Positions 42,876 through 53,501 of a stretch of DNA of 64,000 bases are shown here, in pieces. The translations under genes were made by a program, and so were the position numbers. This DNA is from Candidatus Proelusimicrobium tauri (GTDB lineage Bacteria; Elusimicrobiota; Elusimicrobia; Elusimicrobiales; Elusimicrobiaceae), in contig DBYY01000006.1 in assembly GCA_002311025.1 (NCBI GenBank), forward strand, positions 1-64,000, written 5' to 3'. The notes below the pieces were generated by a model, which worked only from the letters and a program-made list of their open reading frames with translations, did no database searches and had not been told where the DNA came from. Numbering within the stretch: the stretch's first letter is position 1; each line of letters starts with the position of its first letter.

Positions 42876-45800
42876 ATGAAAACAGATTTGAAAAAAATAT
42901 AAAAAAAATTAAAAAATTATTAGTTGTAATAATAACTCTACAATCATTTTGTTGTTACAGTATGAATATTGCGCTAGCGTCGGAATATCCTTCGCTTATA
43001 GACGCAATACAAGCATCAACTACTCCTAGGACATATACCCTTGATGCAAACGAAACATCCCCAACTGTCTTGGGAGATATTACCGGTTGGAATTCTGTTC
43101 TTACCATAGATGGCGGTACCGGAAATTACGGAATAAATAATACTTCAACGGCAAATGACGTAAGACTGTTCGTAAACAAAAACCAAACCGTTTACTTGCA
43201 AAATCTTGGAACTTATACTACAACCACTTCGGATACTATTGTCGACGGTGTAAGTATCATTACAAGCGTTAGTGTAGGAAATTCTGTAAATAATTTCGGG
43301 AAAAATAGTGACAGGGTAGGATTCCTTAGGTCTGCAGGAACTTCACACATTTCTAATTCTGTTTTTTATAATAACCGTGCTAAATTCGGCGGGTCATTAC
43401 AAAACAGAGAAAATGGGACAATGTCTATTACAAATTCCGTTTTTGTAGAGAATACTTCTCCACAGGGTGCAGTTCATAATGATGGCGCAAATAAAATAAC
43501 TCAAATATCAGGTTCTATATTTTATAATAATACGGCAATCACCCAGACTACCGGAGATACTGACTTGATTAATCGCAGTGGTAGTGCTATTTTCAATAAA
43601 CCGAATAGGACAATAGACCTTATTTCCGGTTCTCAATTTGTCAGTAACAATACAGTTTCTAATGCTACCGGTCAACAAACCGGGACGATATATAATGGTG
43701 GCACAATTACCGAGATATCAGATTCTGTATTTTATAACAATACCAATCAAAGAGGATCTGCCATAAATAATATAAGTGGCAGCACAATAAATACTATATC
43801 AGGTACAACATTTGTCCAAAATACCACATCTAACGGATCGGGTGCAGCAATATTAAATGCAATCGGGTCAACCATAGACACAATAACAGGTTCTAATTTC
43901 GATTCTAACACGGTAACATCTAACGGCGGTGCAATATATAATGAAGGGGAGATAAACACATTATCAGGTTCTTTTAAAGCTAACAGTGCTGACTCAAACG
44001 GCGGTGCAATTTATAATGAAGGCACAATAACTGATTTAGGTGGTACATACATATCTAACAGTGCAGTGTTTGGCGGTGCTTTATATAATGACGGAACAAT
44101 AACCAACGCGATAGATGCCACCTTCGGCGGTGATAATGGGACCGACGGTAACAGCGCAGACTTGGGTGGTGCAATCTATAATGCGGAAGGCAAAACCTTA
44201 TCTGTTGCTTCAACATCAATATTTAAAAACAACACAGCAGCATTTGATGGCGGTGCAATAAACAACTCAGGTACGATAAATGCATTAGCGGGTACTTATA
44301 CATCTAACAGTGCTGACTCAAACGGTGGTGCAATTTATAACTCAGGTACAATAAATAACTTTTTAGGGGTTTACACTTCAAACACGGCTACGACAAACGG
44401 CGGCGCTTTATATAATGACGGAACAATAACTAACGCAATAAATGCCACCTTCGGCGGTGATAATATAGCCGATGGTAACAGCGCAGACTTGGGTGGTGCG
44501 ATTTATAATGCATCAGGCAAAACCTTATCTGTTGCTTCAACATCAATATTTAAAAATAATGCAGCAACTGACGGCGGTGCAATTTATAATGAAGGTACGA
44601 TAAATGCATTAGCGGGTACATATACATCTAATAGAGCAAACTCAAACGGCGGTGCAATTTATAACACAGGAACAATAAGCAACCTTTCAGGAACTTTCAC
44701 TTCAAACACGGCTACAACAAACGGTGGCGCAATATATAACACAGGAACTGTAACAATAACTTCATCCGAGGGCGCAGATACAACATTTTCCGGTAACATT
44801 GTAAGTGGGTTTTCAAACGCATTGTATAATACAGGGACCGTCAACATGAATGCAGGTATGGAGAGTTCAATCGTTTTTAATGATCAAATAACAGGTTTCA
44901 ACGGTACAATCAATATCGGTGGTGAAGGTGTAGTTGAATTTAATAGAAACGTAACAGGAAACAGTGTTGCATTAAATTCAGGCACACTAAAGTTAGGCTC
45001 AGTAAACAGTATAAAAGATGCAACCACATTTACAGCAAACGGTGGTACATTAGATTTGCGTAACGGCGGAGTTCATAATTATCAGTTAGGTCAAAACACA
45101 ATAATTAATGATACGGTAGATTTGGCAATAGATGTCAATTTGTCAGGCACAACCCCTGTTGCCGATATGATTACAGCAGCCGGTACAGTTAGCGGAACAG
45201 GTAGTTTTGTATTTTCATCAGCAAATATCAATATAATGAGTTATGCCGATGAAAAAATACCTTTATGGGTACAAGTAACAGATGAAAACTTAAGAAATTA
45301 TGCAGGTTTGGGTACCAATGCAAATATACATATAACAGGCAGTGAACCTGAGAGTTACTTTATAACTTACGAAACAACACACGATAGTGTAAATGCGGGT
45401 TTCCTTAAGTTTGAACACGACACATTGTGGAATGCGATAGCCTCAACGGTGGCAGAGAAAGCCTACACAATGGGCAGTGATGAAGATTTAACAAGCACAC
45501 CGGCATTAGGCGGAACAAGTTTAACGATAAACGGAAATGAGGCAGGACATTCTATAACAGGAGATACCGGCACAGGTATAGTGGTGGGTGATACTCAAAC
45601 CTTATCATTAAACAATATAGGTGTAGATAATGAAGGGAATGTAAGCGGAGCGGGTTTAAATAATTTTGATACAGCAATAACAGTTGCCGCAAACGGAACA
45701 GTCAATATCTATAATACGAAGTTCAGCGGAAATAGTACTGATATAGATAATGATGGAATAGTTAATATGTCCGGAAATGTTATATTTGATAATGCCGAAG

Positions 45801-48800
45801 GGGAAGGCACAATAAATATAACCAAAGACAGTGAAGGAAATGCTTCTACAATAACAGTAAATAACAGTTTAGAACAAGATAATATAAATGTAGAAAGCGA
45901 AAATAGTTTAACAAATGATAATGCAACGATAACAGTAAACACAGCATTGAATAACGCAGGGGCCATATCAGGTACCGGCACAAGTGCCCTAGTGATAAAC
46001 GGAGATTCTACAAATACAGGCACAATTGAGCAAGGAACAGTTACGGTAGCCTCCTTAATAACATTAGCAAACGAAGGAAGTATCACTGTAAATAGCGTAT
46101 TAGACAATACAGGTTCAATAATCGGTGATGGTAGTTTGAATATAAATGTGACAACGACAAATGAAGGTATAATCGAACAAAATATCTTATTGACAGATAA
46201 CGGCATAACATTAACTAATAGCGGTGATATTACAGTAAAAGATACATTAACCAATAACGGAACAATAGAAAACAATAATGACTTAACCTTATCCGGAACT
46301 GCTATGACAAATGAGGGTGTTATAACCGGCACAGGAACAACGAATATAACCGGCGCAGTAACAAATGAAGGTACAATTTCTCAAACAGAAGTTAAAATAT
46401 CTGTTGGAGCGGAATTAGTATCTGATGCAAGCGATATAACAACAACAGGTGGTATAACAAACGACGGTACACTAGAATTAACCGGAGGTAATATTACAAG
46501 TGATATATTGAGCGCAAGCGGAACAACAAATATTACCGGTGAAGTAACAAATAATGCTGCTCATTCAATTGCTAATGCTATTGATATCGAAAACAGTGCT
46601 AAATTAACCACTAATGCCAATGCCCTATTGAATACCGTAAACAATGACGGCACATTAGAATTAACCGGCGGTACTGTTACGGAAGATATTTCAGGAAATG
46701 GTTCCTTAGGATTTACAGACAGTATCCAAAATTCAGCCAATATAGAACAAGGTTCTATGACTGTTAATAGTGGCAAAACACTAACCAATAATAGTGGCGC
46801 TTCCATAACAACGACTGATAGTGCCTTAGGTGAAGGTTTCCAAAATAACGGAACCGTATTAAATGATGGTACTATCACTGTTGCCGGTGGCAATAATACA
46901 GGTTCCATTACTGGAGGTGGAACATTTGCTAATAACGGAGATTTCACAAATAGCAATACTATAAACCAAAATGCTATTACCAATGACGGGACACTAACTA
47001 CAAATTCAGAGAACTTGGTAGCCACAAGCGGTATTACCAATAACGGTACATTGGTATATAATGCCGGAAGTAAAACCGTTAGTGATATTATAGGTGATGG
47101 TAGTGCAAATTCAAAGGTAGAATTAAGAACAAATGCACCGTTTGTAATTGATAATACAATTTCAAATACTTATGTCGATTTGTATAATTCAACCTTGAAA
47201 TTCGGTAATAGTGGTAATATCTCAAGTGCTACCGCACTTAATATTAACGGCGGTGGAATAAATACGATTGATGGAAATATCTCATCTACAAATCTTGGAA
47301 CCGTGAATTTGAACGCACAGTCAAATCTCGAAATAGATATTGATGTGAGCAGTCTTACTTCAGATTCCTTCAATGCTACCGTAAATAATAATGGTGGTAT
47401 ATTTAATATTAATGAAATTAACTTAATTGGCTCAGCAACCAGTGAGAATATAAAAGTTCATTTAGGTGATATGACAGGGTTAGGGCAAGAAAATGTTACT
47501 TCCGAAACAATATCATTACCATCTATTATGACGCCTATTCGCAAAATTAACGGAAGCCTAAAAGACGGTTGGTTAATCTATGAAGGGGGATCTAGTTCGG
47601 ATGTGTCTGATTTCAATCCTGCAGTTTTGGTAACTCCTGTTGCAATGCAAGCAGGTATGCAGGCAATTATGGATAATATCTTCCAATATTCTTATGAGCA
47701 TGCTGATTGGTACACCAAATTCCCCGAAACGGAAAGATATGCCAGGTTAGCAACAGGTAATGCATACAAAGATAACTCTGCTATATGGTTTAAAACATAT
47801 TCTACTTTTGAGGATATTGCGCTTAAAGACGGTCCTAAGGTTGATGCAACATCTTATGGTGCTTTAATCGGTTTTGACACTAACTTCCAAGATCTTGGGC
47901 GTGATTGGTATGGTGTTACAACCGGATTTGTGGGATATAACGGCGCTCAAATGGATTATAGTGACGTGAATTCTTCAATGAATGGTGGGCTAGTCGGCTT
48001 AACGCAGACTTTCTACAAGAATAATTTCTGGACGGGAGTTTCAGCAAATGCCGGAGTTAGCAGTGTAGAAGCCCATACAATGTACGGTCGTGACAGTTTA
48101 ACAATATTATCTGCCGGAATCGGTACGCAAACTGGTTATAATTTTGAACTTAGTGACGGCAAGTTTATTATACAACCTGTTTGGTATATGACTTACAGTA
48201 TGATTAATCCTTTTGATTATACAAATGCTGCCGATGTAAAGATTAAATCTGATCCTTTACATACATTACAATTAAGTCCGATGGTAAGATTTATAGGCAA
48301 TGTAAAAGGTTGGCAGCCTTATGCCTCGGTCGGTATGGTATTCAACTTGATGAACAACACAAGTGTAACGGCAGATTCCATAAAATTACCGAAAATGCAC
48401 ATGAAACCCTATGTCCAATATGATATTGGCGTACAGAAGAAAATCGGAGAAAGATTTACCGGATTTTTACAGTTCGCGGGACATAATGGTGGCCGAGACG
48501 GTCTAGGTGTTTCCGCCGGTTTACGTTGGGCTTTTGGTAAAGGTGGCAATAGTTCTCAAGCAATTAAGATAAATAATTACGCCGAAAATACCGCAGTTAC
48601 CGAAAATAGTCAAGAGGTTCAAACAGAAAAACCGTTCATAGTAACACAAGAAATCGATGTCAAACAAGAAAAGGGTACAGGCGCAGAATCGCTTGCAAAT
48701 GTAGAGGATATCAATAAAAAACAGCAAGATGTAAAAACTGATAAATCGGTTGCAAACACTCAAAAAATTGATAAAAAACAGCAGGATGCCAGAGAAGAAG

Positions 48801-49072
48801 AACTGGTCAGAGATGTTCAAAATGTCGATAAAGAGCAGAAAGATACTAAAGAAACCGATGTAAAAGTGCAACAGAGTAAAAACGAACAGAAGTCCCAAGC
48901 CGAAGAATCGGTCAAAAATGCTCAAAATATCGATAAAGGGCAGACAAATACCAAAACAGAAGAACCTGCTACAAAGACACAAGAAAATAATAGATTAGCA
49001 ATGGCTATTGTCATTGGTGTTGCATTACTATTTGTTATATTCGTTCTCAGAAGAAAAGTAGGTAGAAAATAA
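42876..49072 (+). CDS. Giant PMP-like autotransporter (AT1), signal peptide out of frame at an A7 run
   Basis: 2036 codons are open from the ATG at 42962, but that start lacks a signal peptide. In frame upstream (42899-42961) lie codons for a Sec signal (KKIKKLLVVIITLQSFCCYS...ALA), and the ATG with ribosome site (42876, AGG 6 bases upstream) is in another frame; one extra A in 42891-42897 joins them. The passenger (~60-700) has Chlamydia PMP-type repeats (GGAIYN and FxxN), then Asn/Thr-rich beta-helix repeats to ~1560. An autotransporter barrel (~1590-1858) ends GLRWAFG. Oddly it continues: ~150 Gln/Lys/Glu-rich residues, then a membrane helix (~2011-2029) and a basic end RRKVGRK. A SurA/PrsA-like foldase gene follows. 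It is probably a surface adhesin. Confidence 0.88.
44072..44725 (+). repeat. Tandem 327-base duplication inside AT1
   Basis: Two adjacent copies of a 109-codon unit (44072-44398 and 44399-44725), each running from GGALYNDGTITNAI through the NSADLGGAIYN and TLSVASTSIFKNN segments to TSNTATTNGG. The copies differ at scattered positions, so the duplication is not brand new. It is in frame and lengthens the beta-helix by several turns. Confidence 0.85.
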
Positions 49073-49086
49073 TCGCGAATAAGAAT

Positions 49087-49160
49087 ATAATTACCGTAGA
49101 ATTTTGGGCGCCGTAATTATAAAGTTTAGTACACAAAACTTATATATTAAGGTGCCCAAA
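49087..49160 (+). other. Two mutually exclusive hairpins between AT1 and the foldase gene
   Basis: ATAATTAC (49087-49094) pairs with GTAATTAT (49113-49120). TTTGGGCGCC (49103-49112) pairs with GGTGCCCAAA (49151-49160), and the second stem is followed by GTTTATTTTTTA. The first stem's loop holds the left arm of the second, so nesting would be strained. It may be a weak terminator or an attenuator. The rest of 49073-49345 shows no gene. Confidence 0.4.
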
Positions 49161-49345
49161 GTTTATTTTTTACCTTATAATTTGACACTCGCGTTGCGTA
49201 CCTTTTTAAAAAAATCAAAAAACTTTATACTTTTTAATTAGAAGTTTGATATATAAAGATATTGTCGGGGGGAGATTTGTCTATGCTCGTCGATTTTGAT
49301 ATAATATTTTGTAAGTTTTAATCTTATTAAAGAGGTAATAAAATA

Positions 49346-50473
49346 ATGAAAATAAATAAAAATATAATTCCATTATTTACTTTTTTGACTTTTTTTGCAG
49401 TTGCGTGTTCCAATAACGCAAATATTGCAGCCATAGTAAACGGGACAAAAATAACTAAAAAAACATACGAAGGGACATTAGATAACTTAATATCACAACA
49501 AAAACAAAAGAATCCTAAATTTGTTGATAATGAACAAACGCGTTTATTGTTAGGGAAAATGGCCTTAGAACAGATAATCACAAATGAAGTGTTATCTCAA
49601 GAAGCCCAAAAAGCAAAAATTACAGTAAAAGACGAAGCCGTAGATCAAAATATAAGTAATCTTAAAAAACTTATTGCTGTTGATCAAAATGGTAAGGCTA
49701 TTACAGATAAAAAACAAATAGAAGAAAAATTTAATGAAAAATTAAAAACAGACGGAATAACATTAAAGCAATTAAGGGAAAATATCCACAAAGAGTTAAG
49801 TGCAAAACTTTTCTTAAAAGACTTGTCTGATAAACAAAAAATAGAATTAACCGAAGATGTTTTAACGAGATTTTATGATGCCACAATGGCAGTTGTAGAT
49901 AATAATCAAAGTAAAATAAAATCTTTACCTAAAGAAGATTTAGCATTAGTTAATCCTTTTGCTATGGAAGTAAAAAAAGCCACTTCCGAAAGGGTTGCTG
50001 TTTCAACAGTATTTTTATCGACTCCAAAAACAATGAGTAATACAGAAATTGCTAATAAAAAGAATTTGGCTAATAAAATCGTACAAGAATTAAAAGATAA
50101 AAAGATTGCTTTTATACAAGCAATACAAACATATTCTGACGATAAAAACGCGTTGAAAACAAACGGAGAGCAGATTGTAATACGCGGAATATTGCCCAAA
50201 AACTTAAATGATAAAATATTTGAAGCACCTTTAGGCAAAGTTATAGGGCCTATTACTGAGCAAGAAGGTATATATATTTTACGCGTAAATGAAAAACGCG
50301 CCGCTAATACTTTGACATACAATCAACTTCGTAATAGTATAATTAATTATTTGGATCCTATACAGTTAAGACAAAAAGTACAGCAACAAGTTAAAGATTT
50401 GGTTCAAAAATCCAAAATAGAAATTCTTTTACCAGAATACCAAGTCAATAACATTAAACAGGATACAAAATAG
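49346..50473 (+). CDS. SurA/PrsA-like peptidyl-prolyl isomerase lipoprotein
   Basis: 375 residues. Signal peptide with lipobox FAVAC, so lipid-anchored. An N-terminal SurA-like helical domain (~30-175, starting AAIVNGTKITKKTYEGTL) leads to a parvulin (PpiC) domain (~220-325: ERVAVSTVFLSTP, then QTYSDDKNALKTNGEQIV, then IFEAPLGKVIGPITEQEGIYILRV) and a C-terminal helix. It should help fold outer-membrane or exported proteins. Its position right after the giant autotransporter suggests a dedicated or preferred client, though they may be separate transcripts. Confidence 0.88.
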   Translation: MKINKNIIPLFTFLTFFAVACSNNANIAAIVNGTKITKKTYEGTLDNLISQQKQKNPKFVDNEQTRLLLGKMALEQIITNEVLSQEAQKAKITVKDEAVDQNISNLKKLIAVDQNGKAITDKKQIEEKFNEKLKTDGITLKQLRENIHKELSAKLFLKDLSDKQKIELTEDVLTRFYDATMAVVDNNQSKIKSLPKEDLALVNPFAMEVKKATSERVAVSTVFLSTPKTMSNTEIANKKNLANKIVQELKDKKIAFIQAIQTYSDDKNALKTNGEQIVIRGILPKNLNDKIFEAPLGKVIGPITEQEGIYILRVNEKRAANTLTYNQLRNSIINYLDPIQLRQKVQQQVKDLVQKSKIEILLPEYQVNNIKQDTK

Positions 50474-50610
50474 TATCAGTTATACATATATGCATAGTAA
50501 TGGGGATACCTGCGCAAATAGCAGTGTGCCTAATACTTCAAATAGAGCGCAATGTCGGTAAATCCTCAACGATAATTCTTATACAAAAACTACTGAAACT
50601 TTGGCATATT

Positions 50611-50685
50611 ATGTCTGAATATTCCAATATGAAAGAACTTGACATGGGAACAGGCGAATATACTTTAGTAAATATTGATAAATAA
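50611..50685 (+). pseudogene. 3' remnant of a DUF362 gene
   Basis: The last ~19 codons (MKELDMGTGEYTLVNIDK) match the end of the DUF362 protein at 57179 (MKELGMGTGEYTLVDIDK). Nothing of the rest of that gene is present upstream. The remainder of the 344-base gap 50474-50817 shows no gene; an ATG-led frame from 50500 runs into the remnant but has no ribosome site. The remnant directly precedes an FMN reductase gene, as the intact-end copy precedes a nitroreductase gene. Confidence 0.8.
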
Positions 50686-50817
50686 TACCTTACAAGAGTA
50701 TAAAAATCTAGGTACTTGGAAATCAAAAGATTAATAAATATTAAAAGAGGAAAAGAAGGTTATAAAAATTTACAACAAAAGAAGATTTTTAAATTATAAA
50801 ATAGATAAGGAGATTAT

Positions 50818-51357
50818 ATGAGGAAAAAAGTTTTTATTATTTCTGCTTCACCGCGCAAAGGTGGCAATTCCGATGTTTTATGTGATCAATTTTTACTTGG
50901 TGCAAAAGAAGCAGGCCACGAGGTAGAAAAAGTGTTTTTGCGCGATAAAAAAATAAATTATTGTATGGGTTGCGGTGTGTGTAATAACACTCATACTTGC
51001 GTGCAAAAAGATGATATGAAAGACCTTCTTGAAAAAATGGTTAAGGCAGATGTTCTTGTGCTTGCTACTCCGGTTTATTTTTACACAATGGACGGCCAAC
51101 TTAAAACATTTATTGACCGCTGTGTTTCAAGATATACCGAAATGACAAATAAAGAAGTTTATTTTATCGTAAGTGCCGCCGATACGGAAAAAGCAAATTT
51201 AAAACCTACAATAGAGGGCTTGCGCGGTTTTACGCGGGATTGTCTTGAGGGCACAAAAGAAAAAGGTATTATATACGGAACAGGCGCTTGGAAAGTCGGC
51301 GAAATAAAAAATTTGCCTGCTTATAAAGAAGCCTATGAAACAGGCAAAAAGTGCTAA
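50818..51357 (+). CDS. NADPH-dependent FMN reductase / flavodoxin-fold oxidoreductase
   Basis: 179 residues of the flavodoxin fold: N-terminal FMN phosphate loop ISASPRKGGNSD, then a Cys cluster (NYCMGCGVCNNTHTC), TPVYFYTMDGQLKTFIDRC around the flavin, and a C-terminal helix. The Cys pattern is common in anaerobe iron-sulfur flavoprotein-like enzymes, so a cluster may be bound. AAGGAG precedes the ATG. It starts a run of three to four + strand genes. Confidence 0.88.
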   Translation: MRKKVFIISASPRKGGNSDVLCDQFLLGAKEAGHEVEKVFLRDKKINYCMGCGVCNNTHTCVQKDDMKDLLEKMVKADVLVLATPVYFYTMDGQLKTFIDRCVSRYTEMTNKEVYFIVSAADTEKANLKPTIEGLRGFTRDCLEGTKEKGIIYGTGAWKVGEIKNLPAYKEAYETGKKC

Positions 51358-51367
51358 AAGGAAAATT

Positions 51368-52381
51368 ATGAAAAAATTATTATTGTTAGCAATTATTTTA
51401 CTTGGAGGTTTAACAATGGCACCGGCAAAAAGTTGGGATAAAGTATTTACAAAAAGCGATAAAGTTTCTGTTAAGAAAGTTCATTTTAATAATCGCTATG
51501 GCATAAAATTAGCAGGAGATTTATATATGCCAAAAAACATTAAAAAAGGCGATAAACTAGCGGCAATTGCCGTCAGCGGACCTTTTGGCGCAGTTAAAGA
51601 ACAATCTTCCGGTCTTTATGCTCAAACTATGGCAGAGCGCGGTTTTATTGCTCTTGCTTTTGACCCTTCTTATACAGGGGAATCTTCCGGCAAACCAAGA
51701 AATGTTGCTTCCCCCGATATTAACACAGAAGATTTTAGCGCAGCAGTAGATTATTTAACTACTTTACCCAATGTAGATGAAGATAAAATCGGTATTATCG
51801 GTATTTGCGGTTTTGGCGGTTGGGCTTTAAATGCTGCCGCTATGGATACGCGCATTAAAGCAACGGTTGCTTCTACAATGTATGATATGACGCGTGTTTC
51901 CGCAAAAGGTTATAATGATTCTATTGACGAAAATGCCCGCTATGAAATGCTTAAACAATTAAATAAACAGCGCACACAAGATTATAAAAACGGCACCTAT
52001 GCCGGTGCAGATGGCTTACCTGAAAAATTAACAGGCCAAGAACCGCAATTTGTGCAAGATTATTTTAATTATTACAAAACACCGCGCGGTTTTCACCCAC
52101 GCTCAATTAACTCTAACGGCAAATGGAACACAACTTCTTCTTTAGGGCTTATAAATCAACCGGCTTTGCAACGTTCCGGTGAAATTAGAAATGCCGTTTT
52201 GGTTATCCACGGCGAAAAAGCCCACAGTCGCTATTTTGGCGAAGATGCCTTTAAAAAATTAAAAGGCACAAATAAAGAATTGCTTATCATTCCGGGTGCA
52301 AGTCATGTTGATTTATATGATAATATGGCAAAAATTCCGTTTGATAAAATAGAAAATTTCTTTAAAACTAACTTGAAATAA
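51368..52381 (+). CDS. Exported alpha/beta hydrolase (dienelactone hydrolase-like)
   Basis: 337 residues starting at ATG 51368 (AAGGAAA upstream); an earlier in-frame start overlaps the previous gene. Signal peptide 1-19 (ends APAKS). The nucleophile elbow reads GIIGICGFGG, so the nucleophile seems to be Cys rather than Ser, as in YcjY-type proteins; other motifs are DPSYTGES, TMYDMTRVSAKGYND and the His of GASHVDLYD. It lies 12 bases before an exported flavodoxin, and after an FMN reductase, so it belongs to a redox or detoxification unit of unknown substrate. Confidence 0.85.
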   Translation: MKKLLLLAIILLGGLTMAPAKSWDKVFTKSDKVSVKKVHFNNRYGIKLAGDLYMPKNIKKGDKLAAIAVSGPFGAVKEQSSGLYAQTMAERGFIALAFDPSYTGESSGKPRNVASPDINTEDFSAAVDYLTTLPNVDEDKIGIIGICGFGGWALNAAAMDTRIKATVASTMYDMTRVSAKGYNDSIDENARYEMLKQLNKQRTQDYKNGTYAGADGLPEKLTGQEPQFVQDYFNYYKTPRGFHPRSINSNGKWNTTSSLGLINQPALQRSGEIRNAVLVIHGEKAHSRYFGEDAFKKLKGTNKELLIIPGASHVDLYDNMAKIPFDKIENFFKTNLK

Positions 52382-52393
52382 AAGGAGCAATAT

Positions 52394-52981
52394 ATGAAGA
52401 AAATATTAGTATTTTTAACAGCAGTTTTATTTGTTATGGCTTGTAATGCCAAACCTACTGCAAAAGAGGCCACAAACCCCGCGCCTGCACAAAAGAAAAA
52501 TGTATTAGTGGTTTATTTCTCCGCCACAGGTACTACAAAAAAAGTGGCCCAAAATTTAGCCCAAATAACCAAGGGCGATATTTATGAAATTAAACCTTTA
52601 ACTCTTTATACAAGTGAAGATTTAGATTGGACTAATCCCAATTCACGAACTTCCTTAGAGATGAAAGACCAAACTTCCCGCCCGGGCATAGTGCCGGAAA
52701 ATCTTTCTCTTAAACATTATGATACTATTTATCTCGGTTTTCCTATTTGGTGGGGAACGGCACCCACAATAGTAAGAACCTTCCTTGAAAAACAAGATTT
52801 TTCAAACAAAAAAGTTATTATTTTTGTTACTTCCGGAACCAGCGGTATTGGTAATGTAGATCAAGATTTAAAATCCAGTATATCTTCTTCTGCAACAATT
52901 ATTAAAGGTAAAGCCCTAAACGGCAACCCTTCTGTGGAAGAATTAACAGAGTGGGTTAAAACCTTATTACCAAAGAAATAG
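52394..52981 (+). CDS. Flavodoxin-like lipoprotein
   Basis: 195 residues. The signal peptide ends in lipobox VMAC, so the protein is lipidated and periplasmic, unlike ordinary cytoplasmic flavodoxins. The FMN loop is FSATGTTKKVA (~residue 48), with the aromatic loops PIWWGTAPT and TSGTSGIGN that stack on the flavin. It could carry electrons outside the inner membrane, perhaps with the neighbouring exported hydrolase. AAGGAG precedes the ATG. Confidence 0.87.
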   Translation: MKKILVFLTAVLFVMACNAKPTAKEATNPAPAQKKNVLVVYFSATGTTKKVAQNLAQITKGDIYEIKPLTLYTSEDLDWTNPNSRTSLEMKDQTSRPGIVPENLSLKHYDTIYLGFPIWWGTAPTIVRTFLEKQDFSNKKVIIFVTSGTSGIGNVDQDLKSSISSSATIIKGKALNGNPSVEELTEWVKTLLPKK

Positions 52982-53027
52982 CCGGGGTTGGCATGATTGG
53001 TATTTTGCAAGCACTGCCACAATAAAT

Positions 53028-53501
53028 ATGAAACAATGGTTCCGTGCGCTAATTTTGTTACCGTTTAATGTGCTTGTGATTATCCCAGGCATTATACTGT
53101 ATTTCATAAATTTCAACTATCAGGTTCCTAGCATTTTACAGTTTATTTGCGGACTTATTGCACTGCTATGCGGAATGTTTCTTTCGGGGTGGAGTATGAT
53201 GTTATTTTACCAAATAGGGAAAGGAACCCCTGCCCCTTGGGCAGCACCCAAGCATTTAGTAGTGCAAGGGCCCTATAAATTTGTTCGCAATCCCATGATT
53301 ATCGGGGTAATACTAATTTTGTTGGCAGAAGCCCTTGTGCTGAACACGCGTTATATTTTTTACTGGGCAGTTGTGTTTTTTATCTTAAACAATATTTATT
53401 TCCATTATTTTGAAGAGAAGCAACTGGAAAGAACTTTTGGTAAAGAATATTTGGATTATAAGAAAAAAGTTCCCATGTGGCTACCCAAATTTAATAAATA
53501 G
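53028..53501 (+). CDS. Isoprenylcysteine carboxyl methyltransferase-like membrane protein
   Basis: 157 residues with four membrane segments and the ICMT/PEMT C-terminal signature: VVQGPYKFVRNPMIIG, then HYFEEKQLERTFGKEYLDYKK. Such small methyltransferase-like proteins are common in bacteria; the substrate is not known. No ribosome site is clear before the ATG at 53028. It may be read through from the flavodoxin gene 46 bases upstream. Confidence 0.87.
   Translation: MKQWFRALILLPFNVLVIIPGIILYFINFNYQVPSILQFICGLIALLCGMFLSGWSMMLFYQIGKGTPAPWAAPKHLVVQGPYKFVRNPMIIGVILILLAEALVLNTRYIFYWAVVFFILNNIYFHYFEEKQLERTFGKEYLDYKKKVPMWLPKFNK

Noticed and set aside
44072..44725. Considered a CRISPR-like array because of regular spacing
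   Set aside because: Units are coding, in frame and translate to PMP-type repeats; there are no short identical repeats with unique spacers. No CRISPR array was seen anywhere in the window.
45709..46332. Long - strand open frames opposite the AT1 passenger
   Set aside because: They mirror the repetitive Asn/Thr codons of AT1 (Val/Pro/Ile on the other strand); no start signals.
48521..48982. A 153-codon - strand frame opposite the AT1 linker, Phe/Leu-rich
   Set aside because: It is the antisense shadow of the Lys/Glu/Gln-rich linker; no ribosome site.
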